This document shows, piece by piece, positions 15,387 through 25,830 of a stretch of 64,000 nt of DNA. The notes under the pieces are model-generated. The model saw only the letters and a list, made by a program, of their open reading frames with translations. It was not told where the DNA came from and searched no databases. A program made the position numbers and the translations under genes. The stretch is from assembly GCF_009852415.1 (NCBI RefSeq), contig NZ_WOXS01000002.1:3698001-3762000 (forward strand), read 5' to 3'. The stretch's first letter is position 1, and each line of letters starts with the position of its first letter. The DNA is from Streptomyces sp. Tu 3180 (GTDB lineage Bacteria; Actinomycetota; Actinomycetes; Streptomycetales; Streptomycetaceae).

Positions 15387-15653
15387 GTGCGTATGCGGAG
15401 TGAGGGTGAGAACGGCGGGCCGACCACCAACAAGGTGTTGGCGGCGGGCATATCGGTCGGGTTGTCGCTCGGTACGGCGCTCGGGCTGGTGCTCGGGCTG
15501 ACCGTCTTCGGCAACCTCGGGCTCGGCCTGGCCCTGGGAACGGCCCTGGGGCTGGGGGCCGGCACCGCCGTGGGGGTCGCGGCGGGTACCAGGGGGGACG
15601 ACGGGTCGGGTTCCGGCCGGGAGGGTGAAGGACCGGAGGGGCGGGACCGGTAG
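15387..15653 (+). CDS. Small glycine-rich membrane protein (86-88 aa)
   Basis: GAGG precedes two possible starts, GTG 15387 and ATG 15393; the ATG has the better spacing. Residues about 18-66 are one long hydrophobic run full of small residues (GLSLGTALGLVLGLTVFG, then GLGLALGTALGLGAG). This gives two tightly packed helices with GxxxG contacts, followed by a charged Gly/Ser/Glu tail. Such proteins are frequent beside housekeeping genes in Streptomyces and uncharacterised. Confidence 0.6.
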   Translation: MRMRSEGENGGPTTNKVLAAGISVGLSLGTALGLVLGLTVFGNLGLGLALGTALGLGAGTAVGVAAGTRGDDGSGSGREGEGPEGRDR

Positions 15654-15733
15654 GGCCCGCCGGGGCGGCGGCCGGGGAGGTCCTCGCCGAGGCCGGTCGG
15701 GGGAGCGTCACGTCGCGGGGCTAGGGTCGGTCC

Positions 15734-16243
15734 ATGACGACTGCAGAGAACAACGGCACCTCTCCCCTCGACGTCGGGATCGGCGCCCTGAACGGCGGTC
15801 CGGCGGACCTCGCCCAGTACGCGGGCCGGGCCGTGCTCGTCGTGAACGTGGCCTCCAAGTGCGGCCTGACCCCGCAGTACGCCGGACTGGAGCGGCTGCA
15901 CGAGCGGTACGCGGAGCGCGGCTTCACCGTGCTCGGCGTGCCCTGCAACCAGTTCCTCGGGCAGGAGCCGGGCAGCGCGGAGGAGATCGCCGAGTTCTGT
16001 TCGGCGACGTACGGCGTGACCTTCCCGATGACGGAGAAGGTCGAGGTCAACGGGGAGGGGCGGCACGCTCTGTACGAGCGGCTGGTCGGTTTCGCCGACG
16101 CCGAGGGGCACAGCGGGGACATCCGCTGGAACTTCGAGAAGTTCCTGATCGGGCGGGACGGCGAGGTCGTCGCCCGCTTCTCGCCGCAGACCGAGCCGGA
16201 GTCGGCGGAGGTCGTGGCGGCGGTGGAGAAGGCGATCGGCTGA
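15734..16243 (+). CDS. Glutathione-peroxidase-family thiol peroxidase
   Basis: A 169-residue protein of the family's usual length. The catalytic cysteine is Cys43 in NVASKCGLTPQY. The glutamine loop is PCNQFLGQEPG (about residues 70-80). The tryptophan is in RWNFEKFLIGRDG (about 135). Bacterial members reduce hydroperoxides using thioredoxin rather than glutathione; streptomycetes use mycothiol and thioredoxin, so the donor here is inferred to be thioredoxin. It is cytoplasmic, with no signal peptide. A terminator follows at 16275. This gene marks the left edge of the block that looks syntenic with S. coelicolor. Confidence 0.95.
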   Translation: MTTAENNGTSPLDVGIGALNGGPADLAQYAGRAVLVVNVASKCGLTPQYAGLERLHERYAERGFTVLGVPCNQFLGQEPGSAEEIAEFCSATYGVTFPMTEKVEVNGEGRHALYERLVGFADAEGHSGDIRWNFEKFLIGRDGEVVARFSPQTEPESAEVVAAVEKAIG

Positions 16244-16274
16244 CCGCCGTCCCCGCCCCCGGGGCGAGTGTCCC

Positions 16275-16305
16275 CGTCGCCGGGCGGAAGGGCCGCCCGG
16301 CGACG
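16275..16305 (+). terminator. Hairpin terminator after the peroxidase gene
   Basis: CGTCGCCGGGCGG (16275-16287) pairs perfectly with CCGCCCGGCGACG (16293-16305) around a 5-base loop, 32 bases after the stop codon. Confidence 0.8.
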
Positions 16306-16452
16306 GAGGACGTCCGCGTGGACGAGGAACCGGCCGGCACCGGGGCGTCCGCGGCAGGCCGGTCCGGGAGGCCGTGAGGCCGAGCCCCCTCGGCTAGGAC
16401 GGCGAGCTGGTCGAGGGGGCCCTGGTGGTTCGTGCGGCGATCGCCGGTCCGA

Positions 16453-16644
16453 TCAGCCCTTCACCGAGGCCACGAAGGCGCTCCACGCGTCCGCGGGGAA
16501 GGCCAGCTTCGGCCCCTCGGGAACCTTGGTGTCCCCGAGTTCCAGCGCTTCCTCGGTGGTCGACCTGACCATCACGCACGCGCCGTTGTTGTTGGTGTAG
16601 GAGGATGTCGTCCACGTCTCCGTGGCACCCAGACGAATTGCCAT
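16453..16644 (-). CDS. DUF397 domain protein (partner of the WhiJ-like regulator)
   Basis: A 63-residue single-domain protein. The start is ATG 16644, with GGAG seven bases upstream; longer frames upstream lack the family pattern. The signature runs TWTTSSYTNNNGACVMV, then ALELGDTKVP, then LAFPADAWSAFVASVK. DUF397 proteins are encoded next to Scr1/WhiJ-type helix-turn-helix proteins in Streptomyces and are thought to act with them, in a toxin-antitoxin-like or ligand-like way, in developmental control. The regulator gene lies 221 bases upstream on the same strand. The gap holds inverted repeats. Confidence 0.93.
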   Translation of the reverse strand: MAIRLGATETWTTSSYTNNNGACVMVRSTTEEALELGDTKVPEGPKLAFPADAWSAFVASVKG

Positions 16645-16717
16645 GTTCGCTCCGTAGCCAGTTGCTGAGTTGCCGTCCCGGGTTGCGCGTTCCGGCGTGG
16701 ACCCGCAGAACGGATTG

Positions 16718-16762
16718 CGCCAACCCTCGCTGGTGGTTGGCGTGATCGACGCTACTCGCCAA
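16718..16762. promoter_or_regulatory. Cluster of CGCCAA/TTGGCG half-sites upstream of the DUF397 gene
   Basis: CGCCAACC (16718-16725) and GGTTGGCG (16735-16742) form a perfect 8-bp inverted repeat. A third half-site, CGCCAA, lies at 16757-16762. The cluster is 74-118 bases before the DUF397 start and is a candidate operator, most simply for the WhiJ-like regulator next door. Confidence 0.5.
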
Positions 16763-16865
16763 CATCCTCTTCCGGAGCGGTCGTTCACTCGACCGGATGG
16801 CATATTCCGGGTGAGACTTCCCGGTACTCATGTCAGGGGTGTACGATCCGCCGCCTGACGGTGGA

Positions 16866-17723
16866 TCAGCGTGCGTACTCCTTCGCGATGCGTTCCACGA
16901 GCTGACGGGACTGTTCCACGTTCAGGGACTGGGCCCGCAGGTGCTCGTACATCACGGTGTACTTCTGCACGTCGTGCGGCTTCTCCAGGTACAGGTCGCT
17001 GGTCACGCCCGCGATGTACACGACGCTCGAGTCGGCCGCGTCGGCGAACTCCAGGATCGAGTACTGGCCGTTGATGCCGGCGTGCGCGCCCACCTCGAAC
17101 GGCAGCACCTGCACGGTGACGTGCGGCAGCTGGGACAGCTCCATCACGTGCTCGAGCTGTTCCCGCATCACCTGCCGGCTCCCGACGACCCGGCGCAGCG
17201 ACGCCTCGTCCAGCACCACCCACAGCCGCAGCGGTTCCTTGTCCGTGGTGATGCGGCCCTGCCTGCGCAGGCGGACCTCGACCCGCTTGTCGTTGTCCTG
17301 CTCGGACGACTCCGGCGAACCGCCCCGGATGATGGCCTCGGCGTAGGCGCGGGTCTGCAACAGGCCGGTGATGATCTGGGGCTCGTAGACCCGGAGCGAT
17401 TCCGCGTCCGTCTCCAGGCCGATGTAGACGCTGTACGGGATGTCGCCGAAGGCGTGCCACCAGCCCTGCTGGCGCGAGTCCTTGGCCATCTGCATCAGCG
17501 ACTCGACGACGCGCTGGTCCTCCACCTCGTAGACCCCGCACAGGTCGCGGACGTCGCGCTGGCTGATGCTGCGCCGGCCGTTCTCCAGCCGGCTGATCTT
17601 CGACTGCGACACCAGCAGCCGTTCCGCCACTTCCTCGGCCGTCATGCCCTTGAGCTCGCGGAGTCTGCGCAGTTCCTGGCCCAGCCGGCGTCGCCTGACG
17701 GTGGGGTTGACATTCGATGCCAC
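16866..17723 (-). CDS. WhiJ/Scr1-type helix-turn-helix regulator (XRE + DUF5753)
   Basis: About 285 residues from GTG 17723, chosen for GGAGGTG nine bases upstream. Residues about 10-70 are an XRE helix-turn-helix (RLGQELRRLRELKGMTAEEV, then LLVSQSKISRLENGRRSIS). The rest is the DUF5753 domain, with YEPQIITGLLQTRAYAEAII, LWVVLDEASLRR and VQVLPFEVGAHAG. This is the standard architecture of the large Streptomyces WhiJ-like family that regulates sporulation and antibiotic onset together with DUF397 partners. The DUF397 gene follows on the same strand. A palindrome at 17770 may be its own operator. Confidence 0.93.
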   Translation of the reverse strand: MASNVNPTVRRRRLGQELRRLRELKGMTAEEVAERLLVSQSKISRLENGRRSISQRDVRDLCGVYEVEDQRVVESLMQMAKDSRQQGWWHAFGDIPYSVYIGLETDAESLRVYEPQIITGLLQTRAYAEAIIRGGSPESSEQDNDKRVEVRLRRQGRITTDKEPLRLWVVLDEASLRRVVGSRQVMREQLEHVMELSQLPHVTVQVLPFEVGAHAGINGQYSILEFADAADSSVVYIAGVTSDLYLEKPHDVQKYTVMYEHLRAQSLNVEQSRQLVERIAKEYAR

Positions 17724-17769
17724 GGGACGTGCACCTCCGGCTGCATACCTCGTACTTGCCACTTTGCGT

Positions 17770-17787
17770 ATCTGCTGCCGAGCAGAT
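17770..17787. promoter_or_regulatory. 18-bp palindrome upstream of the WhiJ-like gene
   Basis: ATCTGCT-GCCG-AGCAGAT is a perfect 7-bp inverted repeat, 47 bases upstream of the GTG start. Position and size fit an XRE-family operator, so autoregulation is the simplest reading. Confidence 0.5.
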
Positions 17788-17887
17788 TGCCACCAAGGTG
17801 CTTCCTACCGCTGGGAAACGGTGGATATACGGCGCGTACACGCCAGTTCACGGGGCCGCGGCGGTACGGGCGCCGGTTGCGGGCACG

Positions 17888-17933
17888 CCGAGCGGGGCGG
17901 GGAGAGGCCGTGCACTCTCCCCGCCCCGCTCGG
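17888..17933 (-). terminator. Strong hairpin after the GOLPH3-like gene
   Basis: Eighteen-base arms (17888-17905 and 17916-17933) pair perfectly around a 10-base loop. It lies about 100 bases past the stop of the leftward GOLPH3-like gene and insulates it from the WhiJ-like gene. Confidence 0.8.
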
Positions 17934-18031
17934 ACAGCGGCTCCCGTGACCGGGTCTGTGGTGCCGTGGATCCGTGGCGTGTCGCGCCGTCGGCCCCCGG
18001 GCCCCCTCGGGGACCGCCGGGGGCGCGCCGC

Positions 18032-18787
18032 TCAGTGGGCCACGGCGCGCGCCATGGATCCGCGGCGCGGTTGCGCCGGAACGCCTCGGGCGGGTTCCGG
18101 TGCGCCCCTGCCGACGGCGGCCTGACGGCCCGCCGGCGGTGCGGGGCTGCGGCGCGGCTGGGCCGCCACGCCGTTCTGGACGTCCATCACGGCGTGCGCC
18201 ACGAGACCACCCATCGGGTCGTGCCGGATCAGGTCCCGCAACCGGGAACGCGAGGAGCGTCCCTCGTTCCCCGGGTACAGGTGCTTGCCGAGGCCGACCG
18301 CGTGCGCCAGTGCGGCGAGCGCCGCGGTCCGCGGGTCCGGCGGAACGCCGGTGCGGATCGCGGAGTCCAGCCGGGCCCTGATCTCCCGGCTGATCTCGGT
18401 GTCCGTCGCCTGGTAGCGAGTCGTCGGCAAGACCCCGCACATCTGTCCGGCCACGGCGTGCACCATGCCGCACCGCTCCAGATGCGAGAGGTAGGTCTGG
18501 CGGAGCCCGAGTCGCGGCCCGCCGATCCAGTGGACGGCCCGTACCGGAGCGCCGCGCCTTCGCAGCAACTCCAACGCGCAGTCCAGTGTCGGATCTCCAG
18601 TCGGCCGTGGTACCACCACGGCGATACGATCCCCGTCTGGGGCTATCCGTCCGGCCAGCGCCAGCTCCACTAGCTGTGCTCCGGCCAGACCGAGGTCGAG
18701 CGACTGCGGCTGCGCAGTGGTACCCGTGGCCGGGTCCAGTGCCAGCAGCAGAAGCTCCTCCGGAAGTGTTCTGCGGCTCCTGCCCAT
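18032..18787 (-). CDS. GOLPH3/GPP34-domain phosphoprotein-like protein
   Basis: A 251-residue protein. Its start MGRSRRTLPEELLLLALDP, then GLAGAQLVELALAGRI, is the family hallmark. Later come DCALELLRRRG, then GLRQTYLSHLERCGM and an ALAALAHAVGLGKHLYPG stretch. In eukaryotes this fold binds phosphatidylinositol-4-phosphate. Bacterial members are abundant in Streptomyces with no settled function, presumably at membranes. The last about 50 residues are a disordered Pro/Arg/Ala tail. It is divergent from the carboxypeptidase gene. Confidence 0.92.
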   Translation of the reverse strand: MGRSRRTLPEELLLLALDPATGTTAQPQSLDLGLAGAQLVELALAGRIAPDGDRIAVVVPRPTGDPTLDCALELLRRRGAPVRAVHWIGGPRLGLRQTYLSHLERCGMVHAVAGQMCGVLPTTRYQATDTEISREIRARLDSAIRTGVPPDPRTAALAALAHAVGLGKHLYPGNEGRSSRSRLRDLIRHDPMGGLVAHAVMDVQNGVAAQPRRSPAPPAGRQAAVGRGAPEPARGVPAQPRRGSMARAVAH

Positions 18788-19024
18788 CCATGCCTCCCCG
18801 CGTGGATGAATGACAGGGTGACCCCTCTCACATTGGTCTGTCGAGGGTGCGTGACCGGTTCGTAAGGGAACCGGCAGGTATGTCGTTCTCGTCTACCACG
18901 TGGGATCGGCCCGCGCACAGGACACTGGTACAGGGTTCGGACAGCGCTGTGGAGCACTGTCGCGGGCGGCGGTTCACGGTTCGGTTGGCGCACGCGGGGC
19001 GTGCGCCGCATGGAGGAGGCATCG

Positions 19025-21808
<2,784 letters not shown>

Positions 21809-21843
21809 TCCGCGGCGGAACCGCGCGGCACGCACGCCCGTGC

Positions 21844-21883
21844 CCCCGTCGGCCGACGCCCACCAGGGCGACGGCCGACGGGG
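21844..21883 (+). terminator. Hairpin terminator after the carboxypeptidase gene
   Basis: CCCCGTCGGCCG (21844-21855) pairs perfectly with CGGCCGACGGGG (21872-21883) around a 16-base loop, 35 bases after the stop. Confidence 0.75.
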
Positions 21884-21995
21884 TGCGTGCTAGCGTCACG
21901 AAACGGGCAGGCCGCCGGTCACCGGGGCGCGGTGGAACACACGGCGGACGGGACGCGGCCGCGAACAGGAGACGGGACACGGGGAGTGCCTTCAG

Positions 21996-23972
21996 GTGGC
22001 CACTGCGGAGCCGACACGCGCCGACGACGCCGAGCCGGAACCGGGAGCGGGAACCGGCCCGCGAATACGCGTCCCCGACGCGCAGCAGCGGGAGGACCCG
22101 ACGGCCCCCGCCGCTTCCGTGAGCCCCACGGCCTCCACGGCCCCCTCGGCCTCCGCCCCTGACCGCACGGCGCCCCGTACGCCCCGTACGGGGCGCGCTC
22201 CCCGTCTCGGGGCCGCCGTCCTCGCCGTGCGCGACCGTGTGCTGCGGCACCCCGTGCTGTCCGTCACCGGGCTCGCCGGCCTCCTGCACGTCGTCTGGTT
22301 CTTCACGTTCGCCAACAGCGGCGGCGATCTCGCGGCGCAGGACGCGTGGGCCGAGTTCGTCGGCCGGCACCCGGACTCGGCGTACAACCTGGCCTGGTAC
22401 GGCGGCATGCACCCGGTGTCGTACAGCGTGGTGTCGCCGTACCTGATGTCGCTCCTCGGGGTGCGGACGACGATGATGATCGCGGGGACGGTGTCGGCGG
22501 GGCTGCTGACCCTGATCCTCGTGCGCAGCCTCCCCCGCTCCCGGCTCCGCTCGAGCGGGGGGAGGCCCGTCGCGCGCGATCCGCTGTGGGCGGCGCTCGC
22601 GGGGGTGTTCGCGCTGCTGTGCAACGCGGCCTCGGGGCGGGTGACGTTCGGACTGGGCACGATGTTCGCGCTCGGTGCGGTCGCCGTCGTCTTCTGCTGG
22701 CCGTACCGGTGGCGTTACAAGCGGTGGGCGAAGGCGCTGTGTGCGGCCCCGCTGGCGGCGCTGGCCACGATGTCCTCGCCGGTCGCGGGGCTGTTCGTGG
22801 GTCTGGTGGCGGTGGCGCTGTTCCTGCAGAAGCGCCGGCCGGGGGCGTGGGCGCTGGGGCTGGCGCCCAGTGCGGTGGTGGCGGTGTCGGCCTGGCTGTT
22901 CCCGTTCTCCGGGACGCAGCCGATGGGCATCGGCTCGGTGATCCTGCCGCTGCTGTACTCGGTCCTGGTGTACGTCCTGGTGCCCCGGGAGTGGAGGACG
23001 GTCCGGATCACGGCCGCGGTGTACGGGCTCGGGATCGTGCTGGTCTGGGTGATCAGCTCGCAGATCGGCTCCAACATGACCCGGCTCGCCATGCTGTTCG
23101 CGGGCGTGGCGCTGGTGGCCGCGCTGCCGTTCGCGGTGCCGAGGACCCTCAAGTGGTACGCGATCGTCGTCGCCTTCGTCGGTTTCACCGGCTGGATCGG
23201 CTTCAAGTCGGTCGACGACGTCGTGCACACCACGCCGCGGGCGTCCTGGGCGCGCGAGCTGGCGCCGCTGGTGAACGAGCTCCAGGAGGTCGGCGCCGAG
23301 CGGGGCCGCGTGGAGGTCGTCCCGGCCCGCTCGCACCGTGAGGCGTCCGCCCTCGCCCCGTACGTCAACCTGGCCCGCGGCTGGAACCGGCAGGCCGACA
23401 TGGAGCGCAACCCGCTCTTCTACGACGACACCCTCAACTCGGCGAACTACCACGAGTGGCTGAAGCGCTGGGGCGTGCACTTCGTGGTGCTGCCGAAGGA
23501 CGAGCCGGACGGTGACGGCGGTCAGCGGGAGCGGGAGCTGGTGCAGCGCGGGCTGCCGTACCTGAAGCAGATCTGGGGCGACGCCAACTGGCAGCTGTTC
23601 GAGGTGGACGACCCGACCCCGCTGGCGGAGCCGAACGCGGTCGTGGAGCGGGCCGATCAGGGTGAGTGGACACTGCGGGTGGAGAAGGCGGGCCGGATCC
23701 TGGTCCGCGTCCCGTACTCGCCGTGGCTGGGCCTCGTCGACGCCGAGGGCAAGGCGCTGGAGCCTCCGCGGGAGACGGAGGCGTCCGAGAACCGCCCGGA
23801 GGGCGAGCCGAAGACGTACGAGAACGTCCACGGCTGCCTGATGGAGACGGAGGAGGACGCGAACGGCGACAGGTGGACGATGCTGCTCGCGCCGGAGCCG
23901 GGGACGTACCGCCTGGCGGCTCCGTACAAGTGGGGCGAGCGGGGCACGCCCTGCCCGGACGAGCTGCGCTGA
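21996..23972 (+). CDS. Polytopic membrane protein with C-terminal soluble domain (GT-C-like)
   Basis: 658 residues from GTG 21996. The first about 75 residues are a disordered Pro/Ala/Thr tail. About ten membrane segments follow between residues 85 and 415, starting with VLSVTGLAGLLHVVWFFTF. An early periplasmic loop has FANSGGDLAAQDAWAEF and a later NLAWYGGMHPVSYS. A soluble C-terminal domain follows (RGWNRQADMERNPLFY, HFVVLPKDEPD, YSPWLGLVDAEGKALE). The acidic first loop plus an exported tail resembles GT-C glycosyltransferases or 6-pyruvoyl-tetrahydropterin-synthase-related membrane proteins. This is inference from layout. It probably acts in cell-envelope assembly next to a peptidoglycan enzyme. 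Confidence 0.75.
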   Translation: MATAEPTRADDAEPEPGAGTGPRIRVPDAQQREDPTAPAASVSPTASTAPSASAPDRTAPRTPRTGRAPRLGAAVLAVRDRVLRHPVLSVTGLAGLLHVVWFFTFANSGGDLAAQDAWAEFVGRHPDSAYNLAWYGGMHPVSYSVVSPYLMSLLGVRTTMMIAGTVSAGLLTLILVRSLPRSRLRSSGGRPVARDPLWAALAGVFALLCNAASGRVTFGLGTMFALGAVAVVFCWPYRWRYKRWAKALCAAPLAALATMSSPVAGLFVGLVAVALFLQKRRPGAWALGLAPSAVVAVSAWLFPFSGTQPMGIGSVILPLLYSVLVYVLVPREWRTVRITAAVYGLGIVLVWVISSQIGSNMTRLAMLFAGVALVAALPFAVPRTLKWYAIVVAFVGFTGWIGFKSVDDVVHTTPRASWARELAPLVNELQEVGAERGRVEVVPARSHREASALAPYVNLARGWNRQADMERNPLFYDDTLNSANYHEWLKRWGVHFVVLPKDEPDGDGGQRERELVQRGLPYLKQIWGDANWQLFEVDDPTPLAEPNAVVERADQGEWTLRVEKAGRILVRVPYSPWLGLVDAEGKALEPPRETEASENRPEGEPKTYENVHGCLMETEEDANGDRWTMLLAPEPGTYRLAAPYKWGERGTPCPDELR

Positions 23973-24042
23973 GACGGCCCGTCCGGCCGGTCCCACGGCA
24001 CCCTTCCCCGGGTCCGCGACGCGGTCGCCGTGACCCTGCTTC

Positions 24043-24058
24043 GTTCACGTAGATGAAC
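24043..24058. promoter_or_regulatory. Imperfect palindrome upstream of the symporter gene
   Basis: GTTCACGTAGATGAAC has 5-base arms in an AT-rich patch (about 24040-24110) inside the 262-base gap before the symporter. It is a candidate operator or promoter region. The evidence is weak beyond symmetry and composition. Confidence 0.35.
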
Positions 24059-24234
24059 CAAGGTCACCTAGTCGAACATTTTTACTTCCTCTTGACCTGA
24101 CGCTTCCTTGTCGCGCCCACACCACCCCACCCACGATGAGCGGGCACTTCGCGGCCTTCCTCGCCCCTACCCCATTCAGGCGAAGTGCCAACCAGCTGAG
24201 TGGAGTTCACAAGGCGGACCCTGGAAGGGGGGAC

Positions 24235-25800
24235 ATGAACAGTCTCGACTGGGCGGTGCTCATCGGCTACTTCGCCGTGATGGTCGCCATCGGCATCTGG
24301 TCGCACAAGCGGGTGGACAACGTCAGCGACTTCTTCACGGCCGGCGGCAAGATGCCGTGGTGGCTCTCCGGCATCTCCCACCACATGTCGGGTTACAGCG
24401 CGGTGATGTTCACCGGATACGCGGGCATCGCCTACACCTACGGTGTGACGTCCTTCGTCACCTGGTCCTTCCCCATCGCCCTCGGCATCGCCATCGGGTC
24501 GAAGCTGTTCGCCCCGCGGATCAACCGGCTGCGCTCCCGGCTCCACGTGGCGTCCCCGCTGGAGTACCTGAAGAACCGCTACGACCTGAGGACCCAGCAG
24601 GCGCTGGCCTGGTCCGGCATGCTGCTGAAGATCGTGGACGTGGGCGCGAAGTGGGCGGCGATCGCCACCCTGCTGTCGGTGTTCACCGGTGTCTCGCTCA
24701 ACCAGGGCATCCTCATCACCGGTGTGGTCACGGCGGTCTACTGCACCATCGGCGGTCTGTGGGCGGACGCGCTGACCGAACTGGGCCAGTTCGTCATCCA
24801 GTTCCTCGCCGGCATCGCGATGTTCGTCGCGGTGGTGGTCGAACTCGGCGACTACGGGGGCTTCTTCGGCGTCTGGGACCGGCCCGAACTCCAGGGGCAC
24901 GAGAAGCCCCTGGTCGGGCCGTACGGCACGATCTTCCTGCTGGCGTTCCTCTTCATCAAGCTGTTCGAGTACAACGGCGGCATGCTCAACCAGGCCCAGC
25001 GCTACATGGCCACCCCCAACCCGCGGGAGGCGGAGCGCTCGGCGCGGCTGTCGGCGGTGCTGTGGCTGGTCTGGCCGCTGGTGCTGTTCTTCCCGATGTG
25101 GATGTCGCCGCTGCTGGTGGAGTCCCAGAAGACGGACGGCTCCGACTCCTACGCCCTGATGACCGAGCAACTGCTGCCGCACGGCCTGCTGGGCCTGGTC
25201 ATCGTCGGCTTCTTCTCCCACACCATGGCCATGTGCTCCTCGGACGCCAACGCCATCGCGGCCGTCTTCACCCGTGACGTCGCGCCGGTGCTGTCGGCGA
25301 GGGCCCGGCTGTGGGGCGAGCGTTCGGGCCTGCTCGCGGCCCGCGTGACCACGGTGGTCTTCCTCGGCCTGTCCATGGCGGTGGCGACGCAGGTCAACTC
25401 GCCGACCTTCAAGGACATCATCACGGTCGTCATCAAGTGGGTGGCCGGCCTGATGGGCCCGATCGCCATCCCGATGATGCTGGGCCTGCTGCGGCCGTTC
25501 CGCCGCTCCGGCCCGACGGCGGCGCTCACCAGCTGGGCGGCGGGCCTGCTGGCCTTCTGGCTGGTGAACTACCCGATCCACTGGGCCGTCGACGGCGGCG
25601 TGCCGCTGGAGTACCAGGTCTCGATCCCGCTGGCCGTCTCCCTGGTCCTGTACGTCCTCATCGGCTACGTGAAGCCGGAGGACACCCCGGAGCGGCTGTC
25701 GGTCATCGAGCGGGTCAACAACGACGGCGACGACGGCTCGGCCGCGGCCGCGGTACCGGCCCCGGCGGAGGGCACGGCGCCCGCGCCGGTGAAGGACTGA
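24235..25800 (+). CDS. Sodium:solute symporter (SSS family)
   Basis: 521 residues. ATG 24235 is preceded by GAAGGGGGG, and the frame upstream has no membrane character. It has about 13 membrane segments in the LeuT-like order. Family motifs include DFFTAGGKMPWWLSGISHHM near residue 32, the ISHHMSGYSAVMFTGYAG helix 2, and the GGLWADALTELGQFVIQFLA motif near residue 175. The C-terminal tail is Ala/Pro-rich and disordered. The substrate cannot be read from sequence. It stands between an envelope gene and an ADP-ribosylglycohydrolase-like gene, without a sensor or enzyme partner. Confidence 0.93.
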   Translation: MNSLDWAVLIGYFAVMVAIGIWSHKRVDNVSDFFTAGGKMPWWLSGISHHMSGYSAVMFTGYAGIAYTYGVTSFVTWSFPIALGIAIGSKLFAPRINRLRSRLHVASPLEYLKNRYDLRTQQALAWSGMLLKIVDVGAKWAAIATLLSVFTGVSLNQGILITGVVTAVYCTIGGLWADALTELGQFVIQFLAGIAMFVAVVVELGDYGGFFGVWDRPELQGHEKPLVGPYGTIFLLAFLFIKLFEYNGGMLNQAQRYMATPNPREAERSARLSAVLWLVWPLVLFFPMWMSPLLVESQKTDGSDSYALMTEQLLPHGLLGLVIVGFFSHTMAMCSSDANAIAAVFTRDVAPVLSARARLWGERSGLLAARVTTVVFLGLSMAVATQVNSPTFKDIITVVIKWVAGLMGPIAIPMMLGLLRPFRRSGPTAALTSWAAGLLAFWLVNYPIHWAVDGGVPLEYQVSIPLAVSLVLYVLIGYVKPEDTPERLSVIERVNNDGDDGSAAAAVPAPAEGTAPAPVKD

Positions 25801-25830
25801 GCCGGTGACGGCCTGGGGCCCCCGGGGGTC

